Positions 26,652-36,040 are shown, counted from the stretch's first letter. The stretch: 64,000 nucleotides of DNA from Mycobacteriales bacterium (GCA_035550055.1 DASZRO010000005.1:1-64000); one strand, 5' to 3'. Notes: generated by a model not told the origin, from the letters alone. Program-made: numbers and translations.

Positions 26652-27254
26652 CTAGTCGAATGTCGGGCGCTCGTCCCTGCTGCGTTTGATCTCGTAGAAG
26701 CCTGGGGTGTTCGCGACCAGCAGCACGCCGTCCCAGAGCTTCCCGGCTGCCTCGCCCTTCGGTGCGGGCGTCACGACGGGACCGAAGAACGCCGACTCGC
26801 CCACCCGGATGACCGGCGTACCGACGTCCATGCCGACCAGCGAGATGCCCTGCTCGTGCGAGGCCCGGACCGCGTCGTCGTACGACGTGTCGTCCCAGGC
26901 GTCGATCAGCTCGGCGGGCAGACCGGCATCGGCGAGCGCCGCCGCGACCGTCTCGCGGTTGTTCTCCTCCTGGCCGGGGTGGAACCGGGTGCCGATCGCG
27001 GTATAGACGGCGCCGAGCACGTCGTCGCCGTCGGCCTGCGCCGCGGCGATGCAGACCCGGACCGGCCCCCACGCCTTGCGCATCAGCTCGTTGTACTTCT
27101 CTCCGAGGTCGCGGCCCTCGTTGAGCACAGCGAGGCTCATGACGTGCCAGCGGACCTCGACGTCGCGGACCTTCTCGACCTCGAGCATCCAGCGCGAGGT
27201 GAGCCACGCCCACGGGCAGAGCGGATCGAACCAGAAGTCGGCGATCGTTGTCAT
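26652..27254 (-). CDS. DsbA-family protein, mycothiol-dependent nitroreductase (Rv2466c-like) group
   Basis: A 200-residue thioredoxin-fold protein with an inserted helical domain. It begins IADFWFDPLCPWAW and continues TSRWMLEVEKVRDVEV, HVMSLAVLNE and VGTPVIRV (cis-Pro loop), ending KLWDG and FYEIKRSR, all close to mycobacterial Rv2466c as I recall it. The active site is CPWA, whereas Rv2466c has CPWC, so the resolving Cys is absent. Rv2466c uses mycothiol and activates nitro-drugs. It is divergent from pepN across 44 bases, as in mycobacteria. Confidence 0.88.
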   Translation of the reverse strand: MTTIADFWFDPLCPWAWLTSRWMLEVEKVRDVEVRWHVMSLAVLNEGRDLGEKYNELMRKAWGPVRVCIAAAQADGDDVLGAVYTAIGTRFHPGQEENNRETVAAALADAGLPAELIDAWDDTSYDDAVRASHEQGISLVGMDVGTPVIRVGESAFFGPVVTPAPKGEAAGKLWDGVLLVANTPGFYEIKRSRDERPTFD

Positions 27255-27298
27255 CGCAACTACTTTAGCCCCGCGAGCGCCGTGCCAAACTCGGGGAG

Positions 27299-29836
27299 GT
27301 GCCCGCCGAGAACCTGACCCGTGACGAGGCTGCCGCCCGCAGCCGCCTGCTCGACGTCTCCACCTACGACGTCCATCTCGATCTGACGACCGCCAAGGAC
27401 GAGCCCCAGCACTTCCTGTCGACCTCGACGGTGAGCTTCACCTGCCGCGAGGCGGCCGCGACGACCCACATCGACATCACCGCCGACCGGATCGTGTCGG
27501 CCACCCTGAACGGCGAACCGCTCGACACCGCCACTGCCTTCACCGGCCGGCGGCTCACCGTGTCGCCCGCCGAGGGGCCGAACGAGCTCCAGGTCGTGGC
27601 CTGGTGCGTCTACTCCCGCTCCGGCGAGGGACTGCACCGCTTCGTCGACCCCGTCGACAAGGAGGTCTACCTCTACACCCAGTTCGAGACCTTCGATGCG
27701 CACCGGATGTTCGCCTGCTTCGACCAGCCGGACCTGAAGGCCAGCTTCCGGTTCGTGGTGGACGCTCCCGAGGAGTGGCTGGTGCTGTCGAACATGCCGT
27801 CGGACAGTGCCGACGGTCACCACGTGTTCGAGCCGACGCCGGTGCAGTCGACCTACATCACCGCCATCGTGGCCGGCAGGTACGAAGGCGTCACGGCCGA
27901 GCACGACGGGATCCCGCTCGGCGTCTACTGCCGCAAGTCGCTCGTGCAGTACCTCGACGCCGACGACATCATCGAGATCACCCGGCAAGGCTTCGACGCC
28001 TACCACCAGCTGTTCGAATCCCGCTACCCGTGGCCGAAGTACGACCAGGTCTTCGTGCCCGAGTTCAACGCCGGAGCGATGGAGAACGCCGGCTGCATCA
28101 CCTTCACCGAGCAGTACGTCTTCCGGTCGCGGCAGACCGACGCGTCGTACGAGCGACGTGCCGTGACGGTGCTCCACGAGATGGCCCACATGTGGTTCGG
28201 CGACCTGGTGACGATGAAGTGGTGGGACGACCTGTGGCTCAACGAGTCGTTCGCCGAGTACGTGTCCACCCACGTCACGGCGCTGCACACCCGCTGGCCT
28301 GACGCGTGGACGTCCTTCTGCAACATCGAGAAGACGTGGGCCTACCGGCAGGACCAGCTGGTCACGACCCATCCGATCGCCGCGGACATCGTCGACATCG
28401 AGGCGGTGCTGACCAACTTCGACGGCATCACCTATGCCAAGGGCGCGTCCGTGCTCAAGCTGCTGTCGCACTGGGTCGGTGAGGACACGTTCTTCGCAGC
28501 GACCCGCGCGTACTTCTCCCAGCACGCTTACGCCAACACGACCTTGCCGGACTTCCTGTCGGCGCTGGAGACGGCCAGCGGCCGCGACATGTCCGCCTGG
28601 GCGAAGGAATGGCTGCAGACGTCCGGGGTCAACACGCTGCGACCGTCGTTCGAGGTCGACGACGAGGGCCGGTTCAGCTCTTTCGCCGTCGAGCAGACCG
28701 CCATCCCCGAGCACCCGACGTTGCGCTCGCACCGGGTGCGGATCGGGCAGTACGCCGACGGCCCCGACGGCCTTCGTCGTACCGGCCAGATCGAGGTCGA
28801 CGTGACGGGCGCCCGTACCGAGGTGCCCGAGCTGGTCGGAGTGGCGCAGCCGGACCTGCTGCTGCTCAACGACGACGACCTCACCTACGCGAAGATCCGC
28901 CTCGACGACCACTCGTGGCAGACGCTGGTGTCCTCGATCGGCCGACTGGACGACCCGCTGGCCCGAGCGCTGTGCTGGACGGCGGCGTGGGACATGACCC
29001 GCGACGCCGAGGTCAGCGCGGGCGACTACCTCGACTTGGTGCTGAACGGGATCGGCCACGAGACCGAGGTCGGCACGGTGGAGGCACTGCTGCGGCTGGC
29101 GAGCCAGGCGATCGACCCGTACGGCGACCCGGCGCGCGCGGATGAGCGACGGCGGCGGTTCGCCGAGCGCATCTTCGAGCTGCTCGACGCCAGCGAGCCC
29201 GGCAGCGGGCTTCAGCTCGCCTATGCGAGAGCGGCCGCCACCAACGCGATGGAGGACGCACAGCTGGCACGCATCGAGGCGCTGCTGTCGGGCGAGGAGG
29301 CAATCGAGGGTCTCGTCGTGGACACCGATCTTCGCTGGTTGCTGCTGCGCCGGCTGGTCTCGAAAGGCCGAGCCACGGCGGACGCGATCGACGCGGAGCT
29401 CGCTCGCGACGACACCGCGGCCGGCCGCCGCTTCGCGCTGACCCTGCGTGCGGCTGCGCCCAACGCCGAGGCCAAGGCGGCGGCCTGGCGGTCGATGGTC
29501 GAGGAGGACACCCTGCCCAACGCGGAGCTCGCCGCCACGATCGCCGGGTTCGTCAGCTTCGAGCAGCGCGACCTGCTGGTGCCCTACCTCGACCGCTACT
29601 TCGCCTCGATCGGCGACATCTACCGCAGCCGGTCGCACGAGATGGCGGAGCAGGTGATCGCCGGCCTTTACCCGATGTGGGTCAGCGAGACCTCGACGCT
29701 CGACCGGACCGAGGCGTACCTGCGCGACGAGCAGCCGGGCGCTGCGCTTCGGCGCACCCTGATGGAGTCCCGCGACGCACTCGCCCGAGCGCTACGCGCC
29801 CGCGACTTCGACGTCGCGTCCGCCAAGGCCGGGTGA
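27299..29836 (+). CDS. pepN: Aminopeptidase N (M1 family)
   Basis: An 845-residue zinc aminopeptidase that removes N-terminal residues from peptides in the cytoplasm. The exopeptidase motif is GAMENAG and the zinc site is HEMAH (His293, Glu294, His297) with the third ligand Glu in LNESFAEY. TYAKGASVLKLL and the ERAP1-like helical C-terminal domain (from about 530) complete the actinobacterial PepN layout. The GTG start is overlapped by GGGGAGG, so either it is nearly leaderless or an internal start is used. Its stop directly abuts the stop of the convergent PLD-like gene. Confidence 0.95.
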   Translation: MPAENLTRDEAAARSRLLDVSTYDVHLDLTTAKDEPQHFLSTSTVSFTCREAAATTHIDITADRIVSATLNGEPLDTATAFTGRRLTVSPAEGPNELQVVAWCVYSRSGEGLHRFVDPVDKEVYLYTQFETFDAHRMFACFDQPDLKASFRFVVDAPEEWLVLSNMPSDSADGHHVFEPTPVQSTYITAIVAGRYEGVTAEHDGIPLGVYCRKSLVQYLDADDIIEITRQGFDAYHQLFESRYPWPKYDQVFVPEFNAGAMENAGCITFTEQYVFRSRQTDASYERRAVTVLHEMAHMWFGDLVTMKWWDDLWLNESFAEYVSTHVTALHTRWPDAWTSFCNIEKTWAYRQDQLVTTHPIAADIVDIEAVLTNFDGITYAKGASVLKLLSHWVGEDTFFAATRAYFSQHAYANTTLPDFLSALETASGRDMSAWAKEWLQTSGVNTLRPSFEVDDEGRFSSFAVEQTAIPEHPTLRSHRVRIGQYADGPDGLRRTGQIEVDVTGARTEVPELVGVAQPDLLLLNDDDLTYAKIRLDDHSWQTLVSSIGRLDDPLARALCWTAAWDMTRDAEVSAGDYLDLVLNGIGHETEVGTVEALLRLASQAIDPYGDPARADERRRRFAERIFELLDASEPGSGLQLAYARAAATNAMEDAQLARIEALLSGEEAIEGLVVDTDLRWLLLRRLVSKGRATADAIDAELARDDTAAGRRFALTLRAAAPNAEAKAAAWRSMVEEDTLPNAELAATIAGFVSFEQRDLLVPYLDRYFASIGDIYRSRSHEMAEQVIAGLYPMWVSETSTLDRTEAYLRDEQPGAALRRTLMESRDALARALRARDFDVASAKAG

Positions 29837-30862
29837 CTATCCGGTCCAGTCGGCACTCATCGCGAAGTCGGTCGCGATCACCGTGGCGATCCGGCCCACG
29901 CTTGTCGGGTCGAGCAGCACCAAGCCGAGTTCGCGGTCGTGCAGCAACGACGCGTCGGTGAGGTTCTCCGAGCCGACGAATGCGACGCGGTGGGGTGTCC
30001 CCGCGTCGATGGCGAACAGCTTGGCGTGCAGGTAGAGCGGCCGCTCGCCGTACATCACGTGTATCTGAACGCCCGCCGCTCGCAGCCGCTCGAACGCCGG
30101 ACGCCAGTCGTCGGCGTAGGTCATGGCGACCGTCACCCGCACCCCACGCTTCGCCGCGCCGGTGAGGGCGTCCACCACGGAAGGGCTGCTGAGCTCTTCG
30201 GACTCGAGCGCGACCGACACGCGGGCGTGTGAGATGAGGGAGAGCAGGTCGGCCGACGACTGTCCCGGGCTCCACACCAGGTCGTCTGCCGCGGGAGTGG
30301 CCGAACCGCCGCCGCGGAGGTCGGCGGCGAAGACCGACTCGATCGCCGCGACGTCGGCGGGGTCGCGATCGACGACCGCGACGTCACGGGTCGTCGCGTA
30401 GTACTGGCTCGTCAGGTTCAGCGACATGACGACCGCGATCGCGCCGTCGACGACGAACGCCTTCTCGTGCGTCGCGAAGAACCTCCCCGACGACCACTCG
30501 ACGAGTACGCCGCGGCTGCGCAGGAACTCATACGCCGGTGAGTTGCGGGCCTGCTCGAGCCGGCCGTCAAGGATCACGCGCACCCGCACGCCTCGCGCCG
30601 CGTCGGCCGCGAGCAACGACTCGGCCGTCGGGTCCGACAGCTCGTACATCGTGAGGTCGAGGCTGCGCCGCGGCGAGGCCAGCAGGTCGTCGATGCCCGA
30701 CATGCCGTCGTCGGGCTCGACGATGACCCGATCCCCCGCGGCGGCGGCCGGCGCGACGATCGGCAGCACCGGATGCCGAACGGCGCCGCCAGTGTCACGA
30801 TGCCAGGCGGCCAGGCAACAGGCAGCCAGCAGCACCGCAATCAGCCCACGACGTCGGCGCAC
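29837..30862 (-). CDS. Secreted phospholipase D-like protein with two HKD motifs
   Basis: A 341-residue protein. The GTG start at 30860-30862 gives a signal peptide RRRRGLIAVLLAACCLAAW. Two HKD half-sites are complete: HEKAFVVD followed by SLNLTS, and HAKLFAID followed by GSENLTD. This two-HKD layout is that of phospholipase D, cardiolipin synthase and nuclease members; the substrate is not evident. The signal may be a lipoprotein type because of the CC pair, but no clear lipobox is seen. It overlaps no gene and starts 43 bases after the permease stop. Confidence 0.86.
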   Translation of the reverse strand: MRRRRGLIAVLLAACCLAAWHRDTGGAVRHPVLPIVAPAAAAGDRVIVEPDDGMSGIDDLLASPRRSLDLTMYELSDPTAESLLAADAARGVRVRVILDGRLEQARNSPAYEFLRSRGVLVEWSSGRFFATHEKAFVVDGAIAVVMSLNLTSQYYATTRDVAVVDRDPADVAAIESVFAADLRGGGSATPAADDLVWSPGQSSADLLSLISHARVSVALESEELSSPSVVDALTGAAKRGVRVTVAMTYADDWRPAFERLRAAGVQIHVMYGERPLYLHAKLFAIDAGTPHRVAFVGSENLTDASLLHDRELGLVLLDPTSVGRIATVIATDFAMSADWTG

Positions 30863-30905
30863 CGCGTCACCGTCCCGTCGGGGACCGACAGGTTCCCGCA
30901 GCGGG

Positions 30906-32201
30906 TCAGCGTGCTGTGGACCGCGCCGCGGACTTCCTGGCGGGTGTGGACTTCTTGGCGGCCGTCTTCTTCGCCGGAGCCGTCTTCTTGGCCGCCGTCT
31001 TCTTGGCCTGCGCCGCCTTCTTGGCAGGGCTGCGCTTGACCGGCGGGTCGGTCTGCTCCGGGTCCGGCGGGTCGCCGCCGAGTGGCTCGATTCCGGGCGC
31101 GCCCAACGATGACGCGTCGCCCCGCGGCGGCGACTCGCCGCCGGTCGCCAGCGAGTAGATGACCGCATAGAGCACCGCAACGACCGGCACGGCGAGAACC
31201 GCTCCCGCGAGTCCCTCGATGACCGTGCCGGCCGCGATCGAGACCGCGACCGCCAGTGGGTGCAGCCGCACGTATCGACCGACCAGGAACGGCTGCAGCA
31301 CGTGCGCCTCGATCTGGTTGTCGATGATGAAGATGCCGATCAGCACGACCCCGAGCACCCAACCCTGGGTGACGAAGGTGACGGCGACCGCCAGCGCACC
31401 GAACCCGATCGAGCCCACGATGGGCAGGAAGCTGCCGACGAAGATCAGCAGCGCGAGCGGCGCGACGAGCGGCACGCCCATCGCCCCCAGTGCGATGGCG
31501 GCGACCACCCCGTGCACCAGCGCGATGATGAAGGTGCCGTGCACGAAGCCCGACAGCCGGCCCCAAGCCTGTTCGCCCGCCGCCTGCGCACGCGCCCGGC
31601 CGCGCGGCGGCAGCAGCCGCACGAACCAGTTCCAGATGTTGTGGCCGTCGTAGAGCAGGAAGAAGGTCATGAAGAACCACAAGACGGCGCCGGCGAGGAT
31701 CTCGCCGACCGTCGTGATCCCGTTGAGCGCTCCCGAGGCGACGGCCGACTGGTGCTTCTGCAGGAAGTCGGTGATCGTCTTCTGGATGCTCGACGTGGAC
31801 GAGGACTTCAGGTGCAGGTTGTGGGTCAGGAAGTGCTGGAACTTCGTGACCGCGGCGTTCACCTGGCTGACGAGGTCGGAGTACTGGCTGACCGCGCGGT
31901 TGACGACGAAGATGCCGACGCCGACGGTGATGATCCCGACGACGATGACGGTCAGCCAGGTGGCGAGCGCCCGGGGCGTGCCGCGCTTGGCCAGCCAGTT
32001 GACGATCGGGTAGGCGAGCGCGGTTGCGAACAGCGCCGCGAAGAACGGGAGTACGACGAAGTACAGGACGTTGATGAACTTCAGCAGCTCGACGACGGCG
32101 AAGCCGAGGATGATCAGCCGCCAGGCCCAACCGGCGAGATCCTCCAGCACCGGCGGCACAGGCATCGGTGACCGACGTCGATCTCCCCCGGGTTCGGTCA
32201 T
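30906..32201 (-). CDS. AI-2E family permease with a histone-H1-like Lys/Ala tail
   Basis: A 431-residue membrane protein with seven to eight hydrophobic segments (about residues 25-350) in the AI-2E/PerM pattern, with DNQIEAHVLQPFLVGR near the end. The family includes exporters of varied small molecules or ions. The last 45 residues are a basic tail built from KKAA, KKTA and KKSTPA units, like the C-terminus of histone H1 or mycobacterial Lsr2/HupB-type tails. A Pro/Asp-rich linker (GGDPPDPEQTDPP) separates it from the membrane part. The start codon abuts the stop of the upstream DUF5130 gene. Confidence 0.87.
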   Translation of the reverse strand: MTEPGGDRRRSPMPVPPVLEDLAGWAWRLIILGFAVVELLKFINVLYFVVLPFFAALFATALAYPIVNWLAKRGTPRALATWLTVIVVGIITVGVGIFVVNRAVSQYSDLVSQVNAAVTKFQHFLTHNLHLKSSSTSSIQKTITDFLQKHQSAVASGALNGITTVGEILAGAVLWFFMTFFLLYDGHNIWNWFVRLLPPRGRARAQAAGEQAWGRLSGFVHGTFIIALVHGVVAAIALGAMGVPLVAPLALLIFVGSFLPIVGSIGFGALAVAVTFVTQGWVLGVVLIGIFIIDNQIEAHVLQPFLVGRYVRLHPLAVAVSIAAGTVIEGLAGAVLAVPVVAVLYAVIYSLATGGESPPRGDASSLGAPGIEPLGGDPPDPEQTDPPVKRSPAKKAAQAKKTAAKKTAPAKKTAAKKSTPARKSAARSTAR

Positions 32202-32582
32202 CTAGACGGGCTTACCCGCAGCTTCCGCCAGCATTCGCACGCCGGTCACGATTCCGCCGGCGAGGTCGCCCCCGGTGAACGCGGCGGACATCGACAACGC
32301 GGCGAGTGCGCACGCCCGGTCGGTGAGCCGGCGCGCCGCCGCCTCACCGGTGACGATCTCCAGGTAGCGGTCTGCCGGAGAGGTCACGACGAGGACGGTG
32401 TCGGTGGCCGCCGCGCCGAACTTGGCGTGCATCGCCTCGGCGGCGTCCCGCATGTCGCCTTCGACGTCGCCGACGTAGACCGAGAACCGCAGCCCGGTTT
32501 CGGCACTCGCGACCGAGAGGACGTGCTCGATGTCGGCGTACTGCTCGTTGGTGAACGGCTCACCACTCGGCACTTGCGCCAC
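32202..32582 (-). CDS. DUF5130-like (TPM-type) protein
   Basis: A 126-residue soluble protein. FTNEQYADIEHVLSVAS, VYVGDVEGDMRDAAEAMH and TVLVVTSPADRYLEIVTG recall the actinobacterial DUF5130 family, which has a TPM/TLP-like fold. Its function is unknown. The GTG start at 32580-32582 lies inside the end of the upstream membrane-protein gene (23-base overlap), and its stop abuts the permease start. The three form a tightly packed operon. Confidence 0.78.
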   Translation of the reverse strand: MAQVPSGEPFTNEQYADIEHVLSVASAETGLRFSVYVGDVEGDMRDAAEAMHAKFGAAATDTVLVVTSPADRYLEIVTGEAAARRLTDRACALAALSMSAAFTGGDLAGGIVTGVRMLAEAAGKPV

Positions 32583-32913
32583 CTCGCGTGCCGGCGGCGG
32601 GCGCGGCCTCGCCGTCGTCCTGGGGCCCGTTGAACCACCGCGCGCCGAACTCCCACGGCCGGCCGGGGCGGTATCGCGGGCGCGACAGCGCGGAGGGCAG
32701 CAGCGCCAGGCCGCCGATGACCAGGAACGCCCCGAGCGGGATGACCACGAAGTAGAACAGGGTCAGCCCGACGCCGAGGGACGGGTTGTGGGTGGAGCCG
32801 CCGTCGTCGCGGTGCAGGGCGAGCGCCGGCGCGGCAGCGGTCAGCACCGGCACCGCAGCGCCCAGCGCGACGGTGACGGTTCGGGCGAGCAGGCGCCTGG
32901 TGCGGTTCCTCAC
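32560..32913 (-). CDS. Small exported or membrane protein of unknown function
   Basis: A 117-residue protein with a signal peptide (about 1-32, ending APALALH), a short polar stretch, one strong transmembrane segment (LGVGLTLFYFVVIPLGAFLV, followed by more hydrophobic residues to about 73) and a hydrophilic C-terminus containing RPRYRPGRPWEFG. I do not recognise a named family beyond actinobacterial conserved membrane proteins. Its 3' end overlaps the DUF5130-like gene, so the two are probably functional partners. The ATG at 32911-32913 fits the signal peptide. Confidence 0.75.
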   Translation of the reverse strand: MRNRTRRLLARTVTVALGAAVPVLTAAAPALALHRDDGGSTHNPSLGVGLTLFYFVVIPLGAFLVIGGLALLPSALSRPRYRPGRPWEFGARWFNGPQDDGEAAPAAGTRGGASAEW

Positions 32914-32941
32914 GATCGTGAACTTATCGAACCCCGGCCGT

Positions 32942-34357
32942 TCACCAGCACTCGGGACGCCGTGACGCCCACGGTGTCGCGGCTTCGAGCTGGGCGGCCA
33001 GCCGCAGCAGCGTGGCCTCGCCGTACGGTCGGCCGACCAGCTGGATCCCGATCGGAAGGCCTGACGCCGTCCAGTGCAACGGCAACGTCACCGCCGGCTG
33101 CCCGGACATGTTGTACGGCGAGGTGAACGGCGTGAAGCGCTTCTGCGCCTCGAAGTCCGCCGCCGGGTCGTCGTCGTTGCGCAACGCGCCGACGAGGACC
33201 GGGGGCTGCGCCAGCGTCGGAGTGAGCACCGCGTCGAACCCGGCGGTGGCCACCAGCTCGGCGCGCGTCGCAGCGCGCAGCCTCCCGAGCGCGGCGTAGA
33301 TCTGCTCGCCGGTCGTGGCCCGACCGCGGTCGCGCAGCCACCGCGTGATGGGACGGGCCCGCGCCTCCTCGTCGGGTTCGAGCGGCAAGGAGAGAAAGTC
33401 CTGCGACCACACGACCTCGAACGCTTCGACCAGATCGCCCGGATAGCTCGTGGTGTGGTCGACGACCTCGTGACCGAGCGAGTCGAGCAGCCGGCTGGCC
33501 GCGTCATAGGCGGCGAGGCAGTCCGGGTGCACCGGCCCGTCGGCGATCACCGGTCGCGTGTAGCGGCCGATCCGCAACCGTCCCGGGGACTCCTCGCACG
33601 CCGCGAGGAACGACGTCGCCGGCGGCGGCGCCCAGTGCCAGTCGCCGGCACCCGGCCCACTCATCGCGTCCAACATCGCGGCGGCGTCCCGCACGGTTCG
33701 GGCGAGCGGACCTTGGACGCCGAGGCCGCTGATCTCCGGCGAGACGGGCCCGTTCGAGACCCGGCCGCGCGAGGGCTTGACGCCGACGAGCCCGCAGACG
33801 CTGCCCGGGATGCGGATCGAACCGCCCGCGTCGCTTCCCTGCGCGGCCGGCACCAAGCCGCTGGCGACAGCGGCGGCAGCCCCGCCGCTCGACCCGCCGG
33901 CGGAGCGTTCGAGGTCCCACGGCGTGCGCGCCGGCGGCGCGATGTCGGGCTCGGTGTAGCAGGGTGAGCCGAACTCAGGAGTGTTGGTCTTGCCGAGGAA
34001 GACCGTGCCGGCGGCCCGCAGCTTCGCGGTGACCGCGTCGTCCGCGTCCGGCACCCTGCCCGACGGCCAGATCGCGGTGCCGAAGCGGGTCGGTACGCCG
34101 GCGACCGCGTTGAGGTCTTTGATCGCCGTGGGGACACCGTGCAGGGGCGGGAGGTCGGCCCCGTTCGTCACGGCGTGCTCCGCGGCGTGGGCGTCGGCGA
34201 GCGCCGACTCAGCCGTGACGGTGACGAAGCCGCCGACGGCGTCGCTGAGTCGCTCGATGCGGCCGAGGTAGTACTCGACGAGCTCCACCGGCGACACCGA
34301 CCGGCGCCGGACTGCCGCGGCCTGTTCGAGCAGCGTCAGGTCGTGCAGCTGCGACAC
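32942..34357 (-). CDS. Amidase (amidase signature family)
   Basis: A 471-residue amidase. The Ser-cisSer-Lys triad is visible: Lys in PTAIKDLNAVAG, cis-Ser in SAGGSSGGAAAAVA and the nucleophile Ser in GSDAGGSIRIPG. The C-terminal segment (YNMSGQPAVTLPLHW, LPIGIQLVGR) is also canonical. It hydrolyses an amide, but the substrate is unknown; no GatB or GatC genes are near, so it is not obviously GatA. The GTG start at 34355-34357 is seven bases downstream of the DUF4232 gene stop. Confidence 0.92.
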   Translation of the reverse strand: MSQLHDLTLLEQAAAVRRRSVSPVELVEYYLGRIERLSDAVGGFVTVTAESALADAHAAEHAVTNGADLPPLHGVPTAIKDLNAVAGVPTRFGTAIWPSGRVPDADDAVTAKLRAAGTVFLGKTNTPEFGSPCYTEPDIAPPARTPWDLERSAGGSSGGAAAAVASGLVPAAQGSDAGGSIRIPGSVCGLVGVKPSRGRVSNGPVSPEISGLGVQGPLARTVRDAAAMLDAMSGPGAGDWHWAPPPATSFLAACEESPGRLRIGRYTRPVIADGPVHPDCLAAYDAASRLLDSLGHEVVDHTTSYPGDLVEAFEVVWSQDFLSLPLEPDEEARARPITRWLRDRGRATTGEQIYAALGRLRAATRAELVATAGFDAVLTPTLAQPPVLVGALRNDDDPAADFEAQKRFTPFTSPYNMSGQPAVTLPLHWTASGLPIGIQLVGRPYGEATLLRLAAQLEAATPWASRRPECW

Positions 34358-34364
34358 GGCAGCT

Positions 34365-34994
34365 CTACGCGCCGCTGCCTGGTGTCACCGGGGTGACCGA
34401 GGTCGCTCCTGCGGCCGTCGTGCAGATCGCCGCGGCGTAGGAGATCGTGAGGGCGCCGTAGTCGCCCGGCGGGTAGACCTGCAGCTTCGACGAGGTCGCC
34501 TGCTGGCAGCCGGACGCGGAGAAGTTCCCGGTGTCGGGCAACCCGAGCTGGGCGTTCGCCGTACCGTGCGGCGCGAGGGTCACCACGCCCTCCGCACCGC
34601 CGGTGTGCGTCGCAGGAACCCCGAGCTGCTTGCCGGCGGCGTCGAGGAACGACACGCCCGGGTAGCCGTAGAGGGTGCACGGCTTCGAGCCGGTGTTGGT
34701 GAACACGAGGGACACGTACGACGTGCCGGCTGCGCCCTGCCCCTGCCCGACCGACAGCGACAGGCTGCCGGTGGCGCACGTCTGCGTCGCCTTGATCGTC
34801 GTCGGAAAGGTCGGCGTGAGGCTCGGCGACGGCGAGGGGGTCGCGGACGCTGACGGGGTCGTCGACGCCGACGTGCTGACCGACGGCACTCCGGTCGGGG
34901 TGCCGCCGGACGGGGTGCCGCCGTTCGACGAGCCGCCGCTGCAGCCGGCTGCGGCGAGGACGGCAACCGCAGCGAGGAGGATGCGGGTGTTCAC
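34365..34994 (-). CDS. DUF4232 lipoprotein
   Basis: A 209-residue lipoprotein. The lipobox is LAAAGC at about residues 14-19. A Ser/Thr/Pro-rich linker (about 20-70) leads to a DUF4232 beta domain with SLVFTNTGSKPCTLYGYPGV, LAPHGTANAQL and a terminal Cys pair. Such domains are extracytoplasmic and of unknown role. The GTG start at 34992-34994 is chosen because it begins the lipoprotein signal. It lies between HNH and amidase genes in the same direction. Confidence 0.85.
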   Translation of the reverse strand: MNTRILLAAVAVLAAAGCSGGSSNGGTPSGGTPTGVPSVSTSASTTPSASATPSPSPSLTPTFPTTIKATQTCATGSLSLSVGQGQGAAGTSYVSLVFTNTGSKPCTLYGYPGVSFLDAAGKQLGVPATHTGGAEGVVTLAPHGTANAQLGLPDTGNFSASGCQQATSSKLQVYPPGDYGALTISYAAAICTTAAGATSVTPVTPGSGA

Positions 34995-35004
34995 GCCACC
35001 GACC

Positions 35005-35526
35005 CTAGGCGGTCGCGGCTTCGGCGTCGTACCCGTCGTCACCCAGGTACGGGCGCCACTGCGGGTCCATCCGGCCCGTGCCGAGCACCCGCCAGGCGAT
35101 TCCGGTCGGCGCGGCCGGCTGGCGCGGCATCCGCCATCCGAGCTCGGAGATCGCCCGGTCGGCCTTGGTGTGGTTGCAGCGGCGGCAGCACGACACCACG
35201 TTCTCCCACACGTGGCTGCCGCCACGGCTGCGCGGGACCACGTGGTCGATGCTGGTCGCCGGGGCCAGGCAGTACACGCACCGGCCACCGTCGCGGGCGA
35301 ACACCGCGCGGCGGGTCAGCGGGACCGGACCGCGATACGGGACACGCACGAACCGCGCCAGTCGTACGACGAGGGGCAGTCGCAGACTCAGCCGCTCGCT
35401 GTGCAGCACCTCGTCGGCGGATTCGACGGCGACCGCCTTGCCGGTCAGCACCAACACCACGGCTCGCCGCTGCGAGACCACGCACAAGGGCTCATAGGTC
35501 GCGTTGAGAACGAGCGCGTGAGCCAC
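35005..35526 (-). CDS. HNH endonuclease
   Basis: A 173-residue HNH_5-type protein. A N-terminal part ([20 protein letters not shown]) precedes the nuclease domain: CVYC, the HNH His in [12 protein letters not shown], then [16 protein letters not shown] with the second zinc Cys pair. The GTG start at 35524-35526 follows GGGAGG by six bases. It corresponds in position to mycobacterial Rv2469c, next to glbO, as I recall that locus. A stand-alone, highly conserved actinobacterial HNH gene of unknown cellular role; it is unlikely to be a mobile intron nuclease. Confidence 0.9.
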   Translation of the reverse strand: MAHALVLNATYEPLCVVSQRRAVVLVLTGKAVAVESADEVLHSERLSLRLPLVVRLARFVRVPYRGPVPLTRRAVFARDGGRCVYCLAPATSIDHVVPRSRGGSHVWENVVSCCRRCNHTKADRAISELGWRMPRQPAAPTGIAWRVLGTGRMDPQWRPYLGDDGYDAEAATA

Positions 35527-35600
35527 CGGGTGCCTCCCAAACTTGGGCTCAGCGTAGCCCGACCATGACGCGAACGGCGGGTACCAGAATGGGTGGCGTG

Positions 35601-36020
35601 ATGGAAGCGCCCGGCCCGCAGCCGATCTCGATCGAAGGTGTCGACTCGGCGGCGACCTTCTACGACGCGGTCGGCGGCCACGACACCTTCGAGCGTCTGG
35701 TGAGTGGCTTCTACGCCCGCGTCGCGAACGACCCGGTCCTCGTCGAGATCTACCCGCAGGACGACTGGGCCGGCGCCGCGCAGCGGTTGCTGCTCTTCCT
35801 CGAGCAGTACTGGGGCGGACCGCGCACCTACTCCGAGACGCGAGGCCACCCACGGCTGCGTGCCCGGCACGTGCCGTTTCGCATCGACGCGGTTGCGCGT
35901 GATCACTGGCTGGCCCACATGCGGGCCTCGCTCGACGACGTCGCGTTGCCCGCGGAGGCCGACGAGATCCTGTGGTCCTACCTGACCAACGCCGCCGACG
36001 TGCTCGTCAACAGCGACTGA
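35601..36020 (+). CDS. glbO: Group II truncated hemoglobin, GlbO
   Basis: A 139-residue trHbO-type globin that binds O2/NO via haem. Visible landmarks are Tyr B10 in FYARV, Tyr CD1 in [20 protein letters not shown], the proximal His in RHVPFRI and Trp G8 in DHWLAHM. The N-terminal 15 residues extend past the mycobacterial start. ATG at 35601 is chosen; ATGs at 35589 and 35565 are in frame and would lengthen it. It is divergent from the HNH gene, as in mycobacteria. Confidence 0.92.
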   Translation: MEAPGPQPISIEGVDSAATFYDAVGGHDTFERLVSGFYARVANDPVLVEIYPQDDWAGAAQRLLLFLEQYWGGPRTYSETRGHPRLRARHVPFRIDAVARDHWLAHMRASLDDVALPAEADEILWSYLTNAADVLVNSD

Positions 36021-36040
36021 GCCGAGGCCGTCGGGGGACG

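Noticed and set aside
27260-29638. 792-codon open frame on the minus strand opposite pepN
   Set aside because: Arg/Val/Asp/His-rich translation without domains, directly antisense to a convincing M1 peptidase. Antisense open frames are expected in a GC-rich genome with strong third-position bias.
32942-34357. GatA subunit of Asp/Glu-tRNA amidotransferase
   Set aside because: The amidase triad fits GatA too, but gatB and gatC are absent and the C-terminal part looks like a general amidase.
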